From Eriocheir sinensis (lineage: Eukaryota; Arthropoda; Malacostraca; Decapoda; Varunidae), in assembly GCF_024679095.1 (NCBI RefSeq), contig NC_066520.1:17059831-17123830 (forward strand): a stretch of 64,000 bases of DNA, written 5' to 3'. Numbering within the stretch: position 1 is the stretch's first letter; every line of letters starts with the position of its first letter. The translations under genes were made by a program, and so were the position numbers. Positions 25,602 to 38,519 of the stretch are shown here, piece after piece. The notes under the pieces were generated by a model that saw only the letters and a program-made list of their open reading frames with translations, made no database searches and was not told the origin of the DNA.

Positions 25602-25924
25602 AGACTAGGGATGATTTACCGACCTGCCATCCGGAATTAAACTCTAAAGCCATATTGAACAACCTATACGGAGACAGTGAGACTATCATACAGAATAAGA
25701 AGGCTATACAGAGGAGCAATAAAAAGCAGGTGCCCTTAGACTATAATAAATTACATTTCTCCTTAGACTAGTGATGATTTACCGACCTGCCATCCGGAAT
25801 TAAACTCTAAAGCCATATTAACAACCTATACATAGAGAGTAAAAATACCATACAGAAAAATAATGCTATGCAGAAGAGTAAGAAGAAGCAGGTACCTTTA
25901 AATTATAGTAAGTTACATTTCTCC
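25602..25924. repeat. Two-copy tandem duplication, 163 bp
   Basis: ATGATTTACCGACCTGCCAT begins at 25611 and 25774. Similarity continues through CCGGAATTAAACTC, ACAACCTATAC, ATACAGAA, AGCAGGT and ATTACATTTCTCC. Copies differ by scattered substitutions and small indels. 25925-26390 is unique and contains an unrecognised 86-codon frame. Confidence 0.95.
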
Positions 25925-26389
25925 ATAGTCTTGCAGTCTTGGTTTTAGTCTCACAATAACAAGCCAGAGAGATATTTATCCTACACCACGCGAGACTTAA
26001 TCCGTCCCTGGCACACATCAAAGCCGTAAGCCCAGAGCCAGCCAGCTTCATCCTCGCCCGAGAGAGCAAGTGGATCCGAGCCCGAGATTACTATTATTCA
26101 TAACCCGCCACGGGAGGTGATATATTAATGCTGAGAGGATGAGCATATTACAGGAATATAACAGCATTGCCGAGTCTCTAAACAAGATTATCACGTCACC
26201 GGGGAACGCAAAGGCCCTTCCTCCCACCACCACTGGCCTCGCCCACACAAACCGTGACAACCTCCGGAGTGTGACGCAAGATGAGGGTGAGGCACACAAT
26301 ATACGAGGTGAAGCAATGCCAACCACGGTGACTCGTTTTAAAGATAGCGATTATGAACAACTTCGTTTCAAACACTGGGAGAGGCAGTT

Positions 26390-26490
26390 TAATGAATGAA
26401 TGAATGAATGAATGAATGAATGAAAGGATGACTGAATGAATGAAAGAACGAAGGGATGAATGAAGGAAGGAAGGAAGAAAGGGAGGGATA
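26390..26490. repeat. (GAAT)n tetranucleotide repeat with variants
   Basis: TGAA TGAA units run from 26392 to about 26424 and then degrade to GGATGAATG and GAAGGAAGG. 26500-26880 is unique. Confidence 0.95.
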
Positions 26491-26875
26491 AATGAGGGAA
26501 AGAAGGGGAGGAAGAAAAAAAATAGACATGAAGAGGATAGCCTGTCGTAAGCTGTCTCCTGAATGACAAAAATAGACGCCTTCGTTATAATGATGCAAAA
26601 AAAAACAGCTTTAATGATAGAGAAACATTTAACCTTGCCTGAAATAATATAGATACAGTGTCATCATGATTAACCAAGTCTCATAAAATAAATAAATTCA
26701 CAAAAACTTTAAAAAAAAACTAAAAAAATATTCTATATCCGCGTGAAACAGTTAAATAATGAAACGGAGATATATATTCCCCCTCTGTACTGTCGTGTCT
26801 CCTCGGGTGACACGAAAATAAAAATACAGTAGTTTTCTATTCACACAAACATAAAACAAAACAGACGTATGAGAT

Positions 26876-27136
<261 letters not shown>

Positions 27137-27274
27137 GGAAATGCCTCCACGTTTGCAAGACATGCATATAAAATAACAAAAGCCAAAAATCTCTCCTTTG
27201 AGGTATTTCTGGCGTAACAAAGACGACATCCGCTTCCTTAGTGGCGGTGGTGTACAAAGGCCTCTGTTTAGTTA

Positions 27275-27277
<3 letters not shown>

Positions 27278-27329
<52 letters not shown>

Positions 27330-27480
27330 TTTTGGGTAGAGTTATACAGACAGACAGACAGACAGGCAGACAGAGACACAAACACACACTGACAAACAGA
27401 TACAGACAGACCAAACATACCCTTAAAAAAACAAAAAGACAGACAAACACAAAAACAGACAGACCAGCAGACACAGTTGC
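27278..27480. repeat. (GA)n followed by CAGA/ACAGAC-rich sequence
   Basis: Pure GA spans 27278-27327. Then come (CAGA)n at 27350-27380 and looser ACAGACA words to 27480. Confidence 0.95.
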
Positions 27481-27523
27481 CACACAAATAAATACATAAA
27501 GGTTCTCAAAATAGAAGGCGATA

Positions 27524-27581
27524 AATATATATATATATCTCTATATATATATATATATATATATAGATATATATATATATT

Positions 27582-27612
<31 letters not shown>

Positions 27613-27614
27613 AA
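27524..27614. repeat. (TA)n with regular TCTC, GA and TT interruptions
   Basis: TA blocks are broken at 27539, 27565, 27580 and 27599, so it is less slippage-prone than the array at 1126. 27615-28030 is unique, with no gene seen. Confidence 0.95.
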
Positions 27615-28039
27615 ATGAGAAGGTAAATTGCTGTCCATGACCTTTGCATCAAATATTCTGACTGAAAGAGAAGACTAGAAAAAAATAGTATTGTTGATAT
27701 TTGCTAGCGTGACACTGCTCTTCCGCATAAATAGTATTAAAAGAAAATGTAAAAGCCAAGACCATTTTTATGTTGGGTGATACTGCTTTTCTTTCATATA
27801 ATACCTTTATGAAGTGAATATTTGCCTTGCTATGAGAGGTCAGATAATGCACTAGACATGTTGCATCACCTATAAAAAAGACCCATGCAGAAATATATAA
27901 AGGGAAACATTATAAAGTTCGAGGGATTTAAATGTTGAAGTCCAGCAAAATTTAATCGTATTGTATAACTTTAAGAATAATAATTTGTGTGAACCTTAAA
28001 CAGGTCGAGACAGACGCAACCTCCCTTTTTTTTACTATT

Positions 28040-28417
28040 TGTTACGTGATTCTTCTCTTGGCAATAGTAAAGTACCATACTTCGTCAAAGTAACGGCCTC
28101 GTGTTCAGGAGGACGCGAGTTCAATCCCCGCCCGGTGCCACCAAGCTGGGATTTTTCAGTCGCCGCCGAGTGGCTTAAAACTACCCACATGCTGTCCAGA
28201 AGACCACCTATCAACCCGGACTCTAGATTCAAGGATCAAAAATGAGCTCTGGGAGGGCAGCATGAGCCAATGCAAGATGGCGCCACTATAAACACTCGCC
28301 TGCGCCAGAACGGGCTGGGCCGACCATCAGGACCCACCGGAATGAAGCCTTGGACCGACCATCAGGATCCACCGGGAAGAAGCCTACCGGCGCAATAGGC
28401 AGCAATGTAAAAAAAAA
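28040..28417 (+). mobile_element. tRNA-derived SINE, about 378 bp
   Basis: A pol III A-box-like word TTGGCAATAGTAAAGT lies at 28058-28073 and a good B-box GAGTTCAATCC at 28117-28127, followed by CCCGCCCGGTGCCACCA, which resembles a tRNA 3' half. A tRNA-unrelated body follows (AAGATGGCGCCACTATAAAC), then a 35-bp internal duplication of CGACCATCAGGA(C/T)CCACCGG (28321 and 28356) and a final A9 run at about 28409. TACTATT on both sides (28033-28039 and 28418-28424) may be the target-site duplication. SINEs are copied by a partner LINE; the short A-tail fits that. The A-box match is imperfect and the 5' end is set from the repeat of TACTATT. Confidence 0.8.
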
Positions 28418-28967
28418 TACTATTATTTTTAAGCCATCAACGCCTCATTAGCAGCTTCACTAGGCAGGCACCGATTAATTTGACTTTTATATTCAACGAC
28501 TATCTATCTAAATCCACCTATCTATCTCTCCCCCACTTTATATCATCCTCTCCATCCTTCCTATCAACTCAAGTGAAGGTCTTTCTTTCAGCTACGACAA
28601 AGAAGCTCCCCCCCCCAAAAAAAAAAGGTGGAAATCCGAGCGAAAAGAAAGAGTAATAAAAAAGTTGAGCGTCATTATGAAGGAATCCGAGTGTCCAGGT
28701 TCCTGCCCCTATTCCCTGCACCTCTACCGGCCTCGGGGTGAAGGGAAGTTGGCTGCTCCGATGCCTTGTGAAATCGAGCGTGATGGTGGAAGGGAGCCTC
28801 TGGCCAATATACCTGAGGAAGGGAAGGGAAGGGAAGGGAAGGAGATAGGAGTAGCAGAAGGAGAAGGACGAAGAGGTGGAGGACGAGGAGAAGAAAGTGC
28901 CCAAAGAAGGAGAAAGTTAGAAAATGATAAAGGAATGGCTGCAATGAGAGACAGAGGAGTTTTGTGT

Positions 28968-29101
<134 letters not shown>

Positions 29102-29382
29102 AAACTAACACGGATCAAAGTATCGACTATTTCCTTTTCTTTTCTTTTACGCCTTTCACTCTTCATTCACCATCTTCACCGTTTACTTAAAGCCCCACAG
29201 AAACGTTCTATATAAAAGGAAGGAAACCGTAATAGAAAAGAAAATATTTACAGCGTTAAGCGAACCACCAAGAATTTTTCCTTTACGCAACGTTGGCCAG
29301 AGTCTAAACCAACCAGGAAGTAACATTACGCACTCGTTCCACACCTGCCGCTCACTCACTAGGCTTTTTGAGACCTATTACC

Positions 29383-29720
29383 GACGCACCGAGCTGTCAA
29401 TCTACCACCACGCTGTCCATTTGCGCACTGTGGTATAAAGTGAGCCCGCCAACAGCTCCATTAACCACTTGCTCTCTACACTTCCCATATTCACCATTCT
29501 GCATCGTACTTGATACAGACGCAACGAATTCACAACCCATCACCGTACTGGTCATCCACACACTGGGGTAAAGAGAAGGACAGACAATAACTCAATTAAT
29601 CGCTTGCTATACATACTCCACTCGTTCGCCATCCTGCATTAACTACTTGCTCTATACACCACCTTCTTTCACCACCCTGCATCATAGTTACTAGAGACGC
29701 ACCAAATTCCAACCCATCCT
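29383..29720. repeat. Degenerate tandem duplication, 135 bp plus a partial third copy
   Basis: GACGCA(C/A)CGA occurs at 29383 and 29518 and TTAACCACTTGCT/TTAATCGCTTGCT at 29461 and 29596, both 135 bp apart. A further partial copy holds TTAACTACTTGCT at 29639 and GACGCACCAAATTCCAACCCA at 29696, matching AACGAATTCACAACCCA. Confidence 0.75.
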
Positions 29721-30374
29721 CGTGATAAGCTGTTTGACGCGGCGTGAAGAGCCTGGCTGGCACTCAACACCTCGTGGGATAAAATGAAGATGATCGCCTC
29801 CATCACTTCATATCCCGCTCCGCCGCCCACCGCCCGCTCGGTTAGTCTGTTCAGCTTCAATCTCTGCCGCCCTGTCAGTCACGGATATTCGAAGTGATTT
29901 TTCTTTTCGGGGAGACTTGGGAATATCACAGTCCATTTCGGTTCGGCTTTCGAATGAGTGACCTGACCCAGACTTCCGACAAATGATCCAGGGAAAGAAA
30001 ACTGGGAGGAAAATACAATCCACCTCTAGAGTCCGAAGTTTAGATATGATAAAAAAAAGCTACTTCATTTTTAATTATCTGACGTTGCCATAGTAAACCC
30101 AAAAGGAAATATCTGCGATTAGTGTCCGATTATCAGGTCTACACGGAACCTTATAACAGTAGATTGCTATGACGCTATTAAGTACGCTGTTTATCTCTAA
30201 ATATTGATGCGTTTTAGATATGTACACATAGGTAACGTATAACAGCCTCAGTGTGATTGCCCGTACAACAACCCCAATCATCAATTCCTTCTACTTCAAT
30301 TGTTGGTTCATTACTCTGGAATCCATTGTTCTCCTGTCTTATCTAAATATTACGAATCAACTATTGTGTTCCAT

Positions 30375-30610
30375 CCCTCAGTACTACGTCGTCATAAGTA
30401 TCCACAACGATTTCATAAAGCTTACATTCCTACGGACGTGGAGGCGTTGGGGGAAACATCACCTTCATCCGTACCTTTGAAGCAATTTGAATAGCTAATG
30501 TTTTTGAGCCCTCAGTACCGCAGCATCACAAGTACCCAATCGTATCTCACCCCCCTATGCTTTCACGTACGTGCAGGCGTTGGGGGAAGCCTCACCCTCC
30601 CTGACACCCT
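30375..30610. repeat. Degenerate tandem duplication, 133-134 bp
   Basis: CCCTCAGTAC followed by CATAAGTATCC or CACAAGTACCC starts at 30375 and 30509. GGCGTTGGGGGAA occurs at 30443 and 30576. 29720-30370 and 30610-30840 are unique; no gene recognised. Confidence 0.8.
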
Positions 30611-30844
30611 CTCTTCAACAATATCGAAGCGCAAGCAAGGTTCACATCATGCAGCGGAATTCCAGGAAAGACTGACGGGGCGGCAGGACAAGGCGGTCAA
30701 TCAGGAACACAAAAGGACACTCGATGACGAATAAACAGTCCACCGTGGCCGAGGCGTCGAGCCAGTAACATGAGAAGCGAAGAATATGATTTGGCTTACA
30801 CAATCCAGGCCGGTGCTGCGTCGACACACATGATGAATCTTATA

Positions 30845-31165
30845 ATACCAGCCTAAGAAATGCGTCTATTCAAGGCCAGATATCAGTTGCAATAATTTCA
30901 ATATTCATAGCATTACTGGCGTGTATTAAAATCTGTTGAATATGTAGATGGAAAAGGAGTTCTCTGATTTTAAAACCTGGAAAATCAAAATGTCTGAAGC
31001 TTTCTTACAATACCAGCCTAAGAAATGCGTCTATTCAAGGACAGATATCAGTTGCAATAGTTTCAATATTCAAATCAGCACTGGAGTGTATTAAAATTTG
31101 TTGAAAATATAGATGGCAAAGGTGTTCTCTGATTTTAAAACCTAGAAAATTAAAATGTCAAAATG
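30845..31165. repeat. Two-copy tandem duplication, 165 bp
   Basis: ATACCAGCCTAAGAAATGCG starts at 30845 and 31010. Copies stay alignable through ATATCAGTTGCAATA, GTGTATTAAAAT, ATAGATGG and TTCTCTGATTTTAAAACCT with few differences. 31165-31400 is unique. Confidence 0.96.
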
Positions 31166-31404
31166 GTAGGAGATTAAAAAAGGGAGAATCATTGATGAGC
31201 ATTTCAGTCCCGATGGTTAATGAGTTGAATTTTAAAGATAGCATTCATAGTCAAAACGTGGCGTCCTCCAAGCGACAACACTGCAACAACGATTCACTCA
31301 CTGGAGGCGTACGTAAGCAGACAATATATTACGCTATGCACTTTTGCCAACACCACACACACACAAAAAAAAACACCGCAGGAGTTTAATAACACAAAAG
31401 ACTC

Positions 31405-31700
31405 CATTACAACACTTTAACCCCCCCAAAAAACACCACCACAACATTTTAACCCCCCCCCCAAAAAAAAAAAACACTTTAAACCCCCCAAAATCACCAC
31501 CACAACATTTTAAATCCCCCAAAACACCCCCACAACATTTTACCCCCCCAAAAAAAACACCACCACAACACTTTAACCCCCCCCCAAAAAAAAACTTTAA
31601 ACCCCCCCCAAAAAAAACCAACACAACATTTTAAATTCACCCCCTAAAAACACCACCACAACACTTTAAATTCCCCCTAAAAAACACCACCACAACATAG
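31405..31700. repeat. C-run/A-run minisatellite, unit 30-36 bp
   Basis: Units read ACAACATTTTAA, a C5-C10 run, an A4-A11 run and CACCACC. ACAAC(A/C)(T/C)TT recurs near 31411, 31441, 31502, 31532, 31566, 31623 and 31659. Both strands carry false ORFs. The C-runs could form i-motifs, with G-quadruplexes on the other strand. Confidence 0.85.
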
Positions 31701-31756
31701 AACAACAACAAAGAGCGTGTGTCATTACCAGCAACAACAACAGCAAGCCACTCCTC

Positions 31757-31808
<52 letters not shown>
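31757..31808. repeat. (CA)n microsatellite
   Basis: Pure CA run. 31810-32640 is unique apart from a G-rich patch at 32019-32042 and a GGT block at 32178-32196. Confidence 0.98.
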
Positions 31809-31809
<1 letters not shown>

Positions 31810-32639
31810 CCACTAACCTACTATTATCACCGCTTTCGTCCACTGCGTTAGAAAGAACAGGAAAGTTAACATCATACAACACATTTCGAGTTCATTCAGC
31901 CTACTAATGCTTCCCGCCACTGATATAAAAAGAATCACAATGACTCCCACGTCAAGGGATAATTACATTTTTCACTTTTTTTGTACTCGGAGCGTGGCCT
32001 TGTTCTGAAATAAGCTTAGGGAGGGGGGGGAGGGGATGGGTCTCATCTGCATAATCGGGTGTCATAACGCGTATTAACATTTATCCCTCGACCGGCGAAT
32101 AACGAAGTGTTCACCATAGTCAATCAGGTGGGCAGGTGGAGGACGAGAGATTAGGTGGAGGAGAGTGATGGTTTATGGTGGTGGTGGTGGTCGTGGCAGC
32201 TTGTGGATGATCAGGGAAAGATAAAGGGGAGAGGCGAATATTTAAACGACAAATATCTTTTCCATTTCGTTATATAAAAAAGTGCTTGCATGATAAACAG
32301 GGAGTCAAATTAAACTCCAAAAACAATACCGTTCTGTTTGCATGACTGCTTCGTCGGCTTAGTTTAGAGATTGGCGCGTTGACGAAATATATTCACACCT
32401 AGAAAAATGTTACTCGGTCCACTCTTTTATAGGAGGAATATGTTTACGACTACAAAACTCCTGTCAAGTAATCAATTACTAATCTAGAATGCAAAGTTCC
32501 AGCAACAACCTGACGGAGGAGAGGGTGGAAGGATATATACAATAGTGAGTAGCTTGAAGTTGTCACCCTCCCCAGCCACCTCCCGTTCAGTGTTGCCTCC
32601 CCGCCCGCACCAAGGGTCATATTTTTTAAACCTTTCGGC

Positions 32640-32830
32640 GCCCAACACGTCCATTTAACAAGGCTTTCGAAGGATTTGTGGGCATTTCCATGGGTAGTTT
32701 TATGACCCTGGTGGTAGTTTGACAAAGTTTTTGCACCAAGAATGTAAAGAAACACTCATGGAGACGCGTTTCGCCTCTTTTTTGGCCTTGAGAAATGATA
32801 AGCGAAGGAAGCGTCTAAGGATACCGACCC
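32640..32830 (+). repeat. Dispersed repeat copy, shared with 43735-44130
   Basis: TTAACAAGGCTTTCGAAGGATT, GTGGGCATTTCCATGGGTAG, TTTTATGACCCTGGTGGTAG and AACACTCATGGAGACGCGTT occur in the same order as in the triplicated copy near 44 kb. Both end in AATACCGACCC or GATACCGACCC. The plus-strand frame across it is not conserved between copies, so it is a non-coding interspersed repeat of unknown class. Confidence 0.8.
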
Positions 32831-33004
32831 AAGCCTTTGAACCTGCTCCTCCTCTCTGCCTATTTAGTTGCCTCTTCTTCCTCCCTTCACCAGCAAGCTA
32901 CGGCGCGCCTCGGGGGAACCATCCACCCTCAGCCGGCCAGTCCATCACACGACTAATAATGACGCCTCACGGGCCATAAAGCTAATGTATTGAGTATAGC
33001 GGTG

Positions 33005-33041
33005 GGCTGTGGCGGTGGTGGTGGTGGTGATGGTGGTGGTG
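33005..33041. repeat. (GGT)n trinucleotide-type repeat
   Basis: GGCGGT and GGTGGT units with one GAT interruption. Confidence 0.9.
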
Positions 33042-33044
33042 GGA

Positions 33045-35700
33045 CAGGGCGTGGCTCTTAGAAATTGCTGCTTCTTCAAGTGACGCACACCATGGCCTCT
33101 GATTTTGTTTGTTGTATACGTATAGGCCTATGGAAATATATAATAGGCCCAAATGACTCGTGGATAAACATGGCAACAATCAGCCACGTTCATCATATCC
33201 CAGACTTTATTGACCAAGAATAGAAAGTTTTTGAATTACGAAATTATTTACTGTCTATTACTCAAGTCTTGATGATATTGTTATTTATATGTTTCATTAT
33301 CATTTGATCGATATACCCTTAAAATAATAGTCTTAGTTTTGTAGATCATAGGGAAACCAATGAAGTAAGTTGAGAAAATATATACGGTAGGAAAGAAAAC
33401 TTTGGAGAACACAATTCCAGCCCCAATCATGTTAATCGTATACCATTTGCAACTCGCAGATCATTAGCATTGTGAAAAACAGGAACTAAAAAAAAAGGAA
33501 AAGAGAGAAATGGATAAAGTTGCGCAATTTTCCAGAGGCGAATCCAGATGACTGATGAAACCAACAATTCCCGTCTCGCTGGGGCGGGTCACTCACCCCC
33601 GACAAAGATTCAAGCTGAACTGATCGTCATGAGCGTGGCCCCCCATAGCCTTTACCGTCCTCCTGCTCCTCCTGCTCCACGCTTTATCAGATGACTAATG
33701 TGCAAACAGTAAATTTTTTGGCGTAATTAACTTACACGAAATGAAATGCAAATGCAAAAATACAGGCAACTCATTTAAGAAACTTTTATGAATAGAATAT
33801 ATTACATTCACAAATGAAAGTAACTTGCGGTAAAATGTTGTTATTTCCGGCACAACATGAAACGACTCGTCTTCTCGTGTGTTTGGTGGGTAAAGTGAGT
33901 ATTTAAGCAGCCCTGATCAGGCCAAGCGAAGGGTCGTATATCAAAAAGTTGTATCACCTCAGCCACTGTAAGGAATTTCCCCGCGCCGCTAACAATGCTT
34001 TGGCCGACCACAGAGTACTCCAAGAAAGCCGCACATGGGGAACAAAAAGATGATCCCCAGATTACGTTCTCGCGGGAAGACGCAATGAGGCATGACAAGA
34101 ATGGGAACACTCTTCACGCGTCATTGTCGTCAGGTTGGTCGTCGCTCAACGCACGACACTGTAGCAAGCAAGACGTTAGTTATAACTACATCACCGTATT
34201 TTTATTTCGTTAGTCACAACCTCTATTTTGCTAATTCGAAAATATGAGTCTCTCTCCCCATACAGCCGTGAATGCAACACATTCGTTGCGATGGTTTCAT
34301 CAGGCCATTGGCATTTATCTTTCAGAGCGTTTGGCTTATATCCAAAAACATTTCCTCGACTTTTCGGTAACTTGACGAGTAAATTGCCTGTCAGCCCCGC
34401 GTGTTCGCCTCCTCAGTGTTAAGGCACGGCTGGCAACACTGCAGGGTGAGAGGGCAGTGGAGAAGGCTCCGTTGCCTATATCTTGGCCAGATCGTTCAAG
34501 CCTTTTTCTGTTTTCCATAATATAGCATTCATAATCGCAAGTACTTATAGACACGATAGGGATGTATATAGACGCATCACTAAATTCGAAACTCGTACAC
34601 AGACAGACAACTGGGACTGCCAACGATTAGACTCAGACCGGTTCTTCTTAATCCCCAATTCCTGACACACTTGAAGAAGCAAATCAGCCATCCACCTGCG
34701 GCTCCACACACAACACAAGTAAAAAGACAGACACTTAATTAAAAGCAAACACGCGGGAGCAGAATACCCAGACCGAACATCATTCTTGAGGAAGAGGACG
34801 AAAAGATATAAAGACTGAGTTGGTTTCAAGGTGAATGATAAGTACTAAATATAAAAGAGTATATGATCGGCAATTTAATGAAAGCAAGAATAATGTGATC
34901 ACCCTCTTGTGCTCTGCTGTAGATAATATACCGGACAATTTTTTTCCCTCTCTCTCTCTTCGGATATTTAAGTTGAGCTTCGTTCCGGTAACAGTAAATA
35001 CACAACCCTCCGCGCCTCGCAATCCCTCGTGTCTCATCGAGCGGGACTTGTCTGTTTCCAGGACTCGGGAACGTTGTGAAATTGCAATTGTAAAATCAAC
35101 GGAAAAAGACGAACGACCATCAGAGTTTTGTGGGAAGCACCAGAGACGGAAATATCATGTCGGATAATTTGTTCGTCTCATTTTTGTTTTTGTTTTTAAC
35201 CGGGATGATAGTCTTGTTCTATTGTAGACTGACGGAAAGACAAAAAAATCAGTAGAAAAGCCTTTATTGACACTGCAGTTGGCTAATTACTTTCTCTGTA
35301 AAGGTAGAAAACGATGTACAGGACCACAAAACAAATGTAAAGCCAAAATAATACACTAAAAGTAGTTAATTAGTCGTATACAAGTCAAAGTGATGGTGGC
35401 AAAACAGGTAACGATGAAATTAATAAAAAGCCTCAGATCTTTTTTTCCATATATAAATTCAGTCATTTTCCCGTGCCTCTAAAGCTCTGCAATTTCCACC
35501 TCATCTCCAAGCAGTGGAAACCAGCGAAATTGGTACTTTTGACGCTCCCGAAGCCTAAATAACGTGAAATTAAAATAGTTAACCTTGGTCTGGTGTTAAT
35601 TTACTTTCCCGGGGTTTTCAAAGGACTCAACTCGATAGAGATATTTCAAATTATAATCACTACTTATACATATACTATAATTTGATTTTTTGATTGCTCT
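33045..35700. other. Low-repeat unique sequence, no recognisable gene
   Basis: This is the longest stretch without obvious simple repeats. Frames of 60-110 codons (for example 34835-35167 plus and 33841-34110 minus) have ordinary composition but no motif I recognise. An octamer-like ATGCAAAT lies at 33747-33754. It may hold introns, regulatory DNA or old transposon remnants. Confidence 0.5.
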
Positions 35701-35706
35701 CTCTCC

Positions 35707-35722
35707 ATATATATATATATAT

Positions 35723-35794
<72 letters not shown>
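35707..35794. repeat. (TA)n microsatellite
   Basis: Nearly pure TA with one GA interruption. 35800-36180 is unique, GC-rich at 35990-36150. Confidence 0.97.
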
Positions 35795-35796
<2 letters not shown>

Positions 35797-36189
35797 ATAT
35801 ATAACTATCTATCCATACATCTCTCCTTCTCAACTCATATTCCTAAATGTTTTCGAATGGAATATATTCATGCATTGAAAAAGTAAATGAGAAAACATCC
35901 TAAAGACATTTAATTAGATGCGCAGCGGAGAGACTGGATAAGTTCCGGGGAGTAATCTTGTGTAGGACATCAGGCATGAAAAGACTCATCTCATCACGGC
36001 GCGGGAGGCGAACAGAATTCTTGCGTCAACAAACAAACTCTCGGGCCGGGAAGAGCAGCCCCGCGCCGCCCTCACGCCTCGAGATGTATTTCTTAAAAAG
36101 TCAACGAGGAAAGTTCCGGGCCAGGCCACCACTGCCTGCAATGTGACGTCCTCCACGAGCCTGCCAAGGAGGGGAGCACTTAGGTCACA

Positions 36190-36800
36190 TTAAAAATGCC
36201 TGATATAACTAAATACTATATACACACTATATGTTACAACTGCTTAAAATATAACATTGCGATCAAAGCGCAAAACGTTACATCAGAACATTTATTTTAT
36301 GGCCAATTTACGGAAGCATATGCGTGCTGTAAAAATATAATATTTTTAATACAAAATGATTGTAAAAATAATCCATTCATCTTAAAAGATATATTAAAAC
36401 ATTTATTTTTTTACTTTCGTTTATTTGGCTGTTAAAATTACTAATTAAATAAACGTGATACTTTAGGTACAACTATAAAAATATAAACCATAAGATTTAC
36501 TATATGACTACACTAATGTAATCGAGGTGTAGATATGACTGAAGCTGAAGACTTGAGAGTCACACGCACTCACGACAACGTAATGGTATAATTTTAGTTA
36601 GAGAAATATTTTCTCAATAAATATAAAATTATCAGTGTCTATGAACGTTACGTGACTAGAAATTATTTATGCTTTGATAATTATTCTGCGTGTTAAACTA
36701 AAAATGACTATACAATGTATTGTTAAATATTTTATTAACTGGCATTTACAACTATAAGTGAACACGAATTGTTTGATTACAAAGTTTTTACCTGAAATAT
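36190..36800. other. AT-rich segment, compositionally distinct
   Basis: A+T is clearly higher than on both sides for about 600 bases, with many TTTA/TAAA words. A 79-codon plus-strand frame (36196-36435) is Ile/Lys/Asn/Cys-rich, as AT-rich DNA would give by chance; I do not recognise it. An insertion of foreign or old mobile DNA is possible but unproven. Confidence 0.4.
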
Positions 36801-36819
36801 CCTGTACAATATACACAGG

Positions 36820-36942
36820 TTCGTCGCAGACGGCGCAGCTGACTGTCTTTGAGGCTCTTGAGAGACAAGGAGTGTTCAGCTTCTGCTGCCCTCACGGCCT
36901 GCTGATGTCCAGTTCTGACTCTTCATATTTCAGCATTTAATC
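36820..36942 (+). pseudogene. Possible remnant of a KDZ-type transposase-like protein
   Basis: A plus-strand frame reads QTAQLTVFEALERQGVFSF then CCPHGLLMSSSDSS, ending at TAA. The pattern of an acidic/helical stretch, GVF, then C-HG resembles the block seen in KDZ-type transposase-like proteins of animals. It is only about 40 residues with no second motif. ATATACACAG at the left could be a splice acceptor. The call rests on recollection of the motif and could be wrong. Confidence 0.25.
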
Positions 36943-36949
36943 ATTCGGG

Positions 36950-38060
36950 CTCCACATACTCTTCTACTTCTCTGATCACCCGCGCATATATGTACGTACA
37001 CACTTTCCAGGAGCAAAACCCACCAAACACGTCCTTAAACTTCCCCACGAGAGAGCAAGCGACGCAATACTACCTTCCTCTACCTGACCAAACTGCTGCA
37101 GGGGACCCCACCACACTAGCGCCAAAAGCCGGGCAGTGTACACGTGAAAAACAAAAGTGTGGGGTTTTAATACCCCACTCAAGTCTCCTAGAAATAAGGG
37201 GCATGCACGAGAAAGATTGAACACTCACCAAGCATCGCCAAGGGGAACACAGGGAGCCAGTTCGTTGCTATTCTGAAAATAAACGGAAAGCACACTGCAT
37301 GCTTAAAAAGGTAATTTTAATTAATATAAATTATTAAAAACGTCCATTAACATATCAATCAATGCATTTAAATTGAAATCTAAGGACTTAAAACAAAGAA
37401 TATCAAAGAGTTTTCCCTTGTCTGCATGAAGCGTCTGCTCCTAAGTGGAAAATTAAAAGCGGTGGAAAACAAACAGCAACTCATCATATGTTTGCGAATA
37501 TTACCATGGGAAAATCCATTAAAAATTACATAATGCGTCCCAGTTCTACCACATACGAATATAAGCACCAATAGCACTCAATATTCAGCTATTACCCACA
37601 CTGTTTTTTGAGGTTTGCATCTTACATTAAAAATAGCCGTGAGGATATTCCTTAATTCGTTAATCTGCGCAATTCTACCACTCATGACAACACTAATAAC
37701 CTAGCCCACTAATGAGGTGATGATTCCAACACTCCCATGCATGCAAAGATTATTTATACATATATTTACTTAGACTGTTAGTTAATCCTCCCGAGAACTA
37801 TAGGAAAAAACAACATTGAGCATTCATTTACATTTAGATTCAATAAATGGCAAGCAGTTGAAGGGGCAAAAACTAATTATGTGGTGAGTGTAAATACAAA
37901 ACGAAACATAAAAGGACATAGATTTAAAGACAGAAACAATGGCTGGTGAAAGGTCTGCAGGCACATTCCTCTAGCCAATATGGGGAATGTATAAAGATGA
38001 TAAAACTCTATATGGAAAAAAAGAAGTACATTTTTAACCACTGAAGTAATCATGCTAAAG
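36950..38060. other. Unique AT-rich sequence, no gene recognised
   Basis: No simple repeat longer than a few units. Both strands of 36976-37224 have open frames of about 80 codons with no familiar motif. Confidence 0.5.
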
Positions 38061-38067
38061 GCCTTCT

Positions 38068-38071
38068 ACGT

Positions 38072-38124
<53 letters not shown>

Positions 38125-38311
38125 TAACAGTAAAGGAAAGAGACAGAAGATATAGCAGGAGTAGAAGGAGGCTTAAAGGGAAGAAACAATTGAAAATACT
38201 CGGAAACTAAACAAAGGACTGGAAGAGAACACAGAAGGAGATGCAAGAGGAAGAGGAAAAAATATGGAAAGAAGAGGAACAAAAAAAATATAGGTGGATG
38301 AAAACGTAGTG

Positions 38312-38346
<35 letters not shown>

Positions 38347-38400
38347 TACTAAAAAGTCGATGGAGAATGGAAAAGAGCATCCAAAGAGCGGCACACACAC

Positions 38401-38441
<41 letters not shown>

Positions 38442-38475
38442 GATCAAAAGAAACTACAGGCTTTGCAGTATTTTG

Positions 38476-38519
<44 letters not shown>

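Noticed and set aside
26139..26399. 86-codon frame of normal composition
   Set aside because: No motif, runs into the GAAT repeat at its end, and has no splice or promoter context.
30730..30830. A-box-like CGTGGCCGAGGCGTCG
   Set aside because: No B-box downstream, so not supported as a tRNA or SINE.
34835..35167. 110-codon frame in unique sequence
   Set aside because: No recognisable domain; a frame of this length is expected by chance in 64 kb read in six frames.
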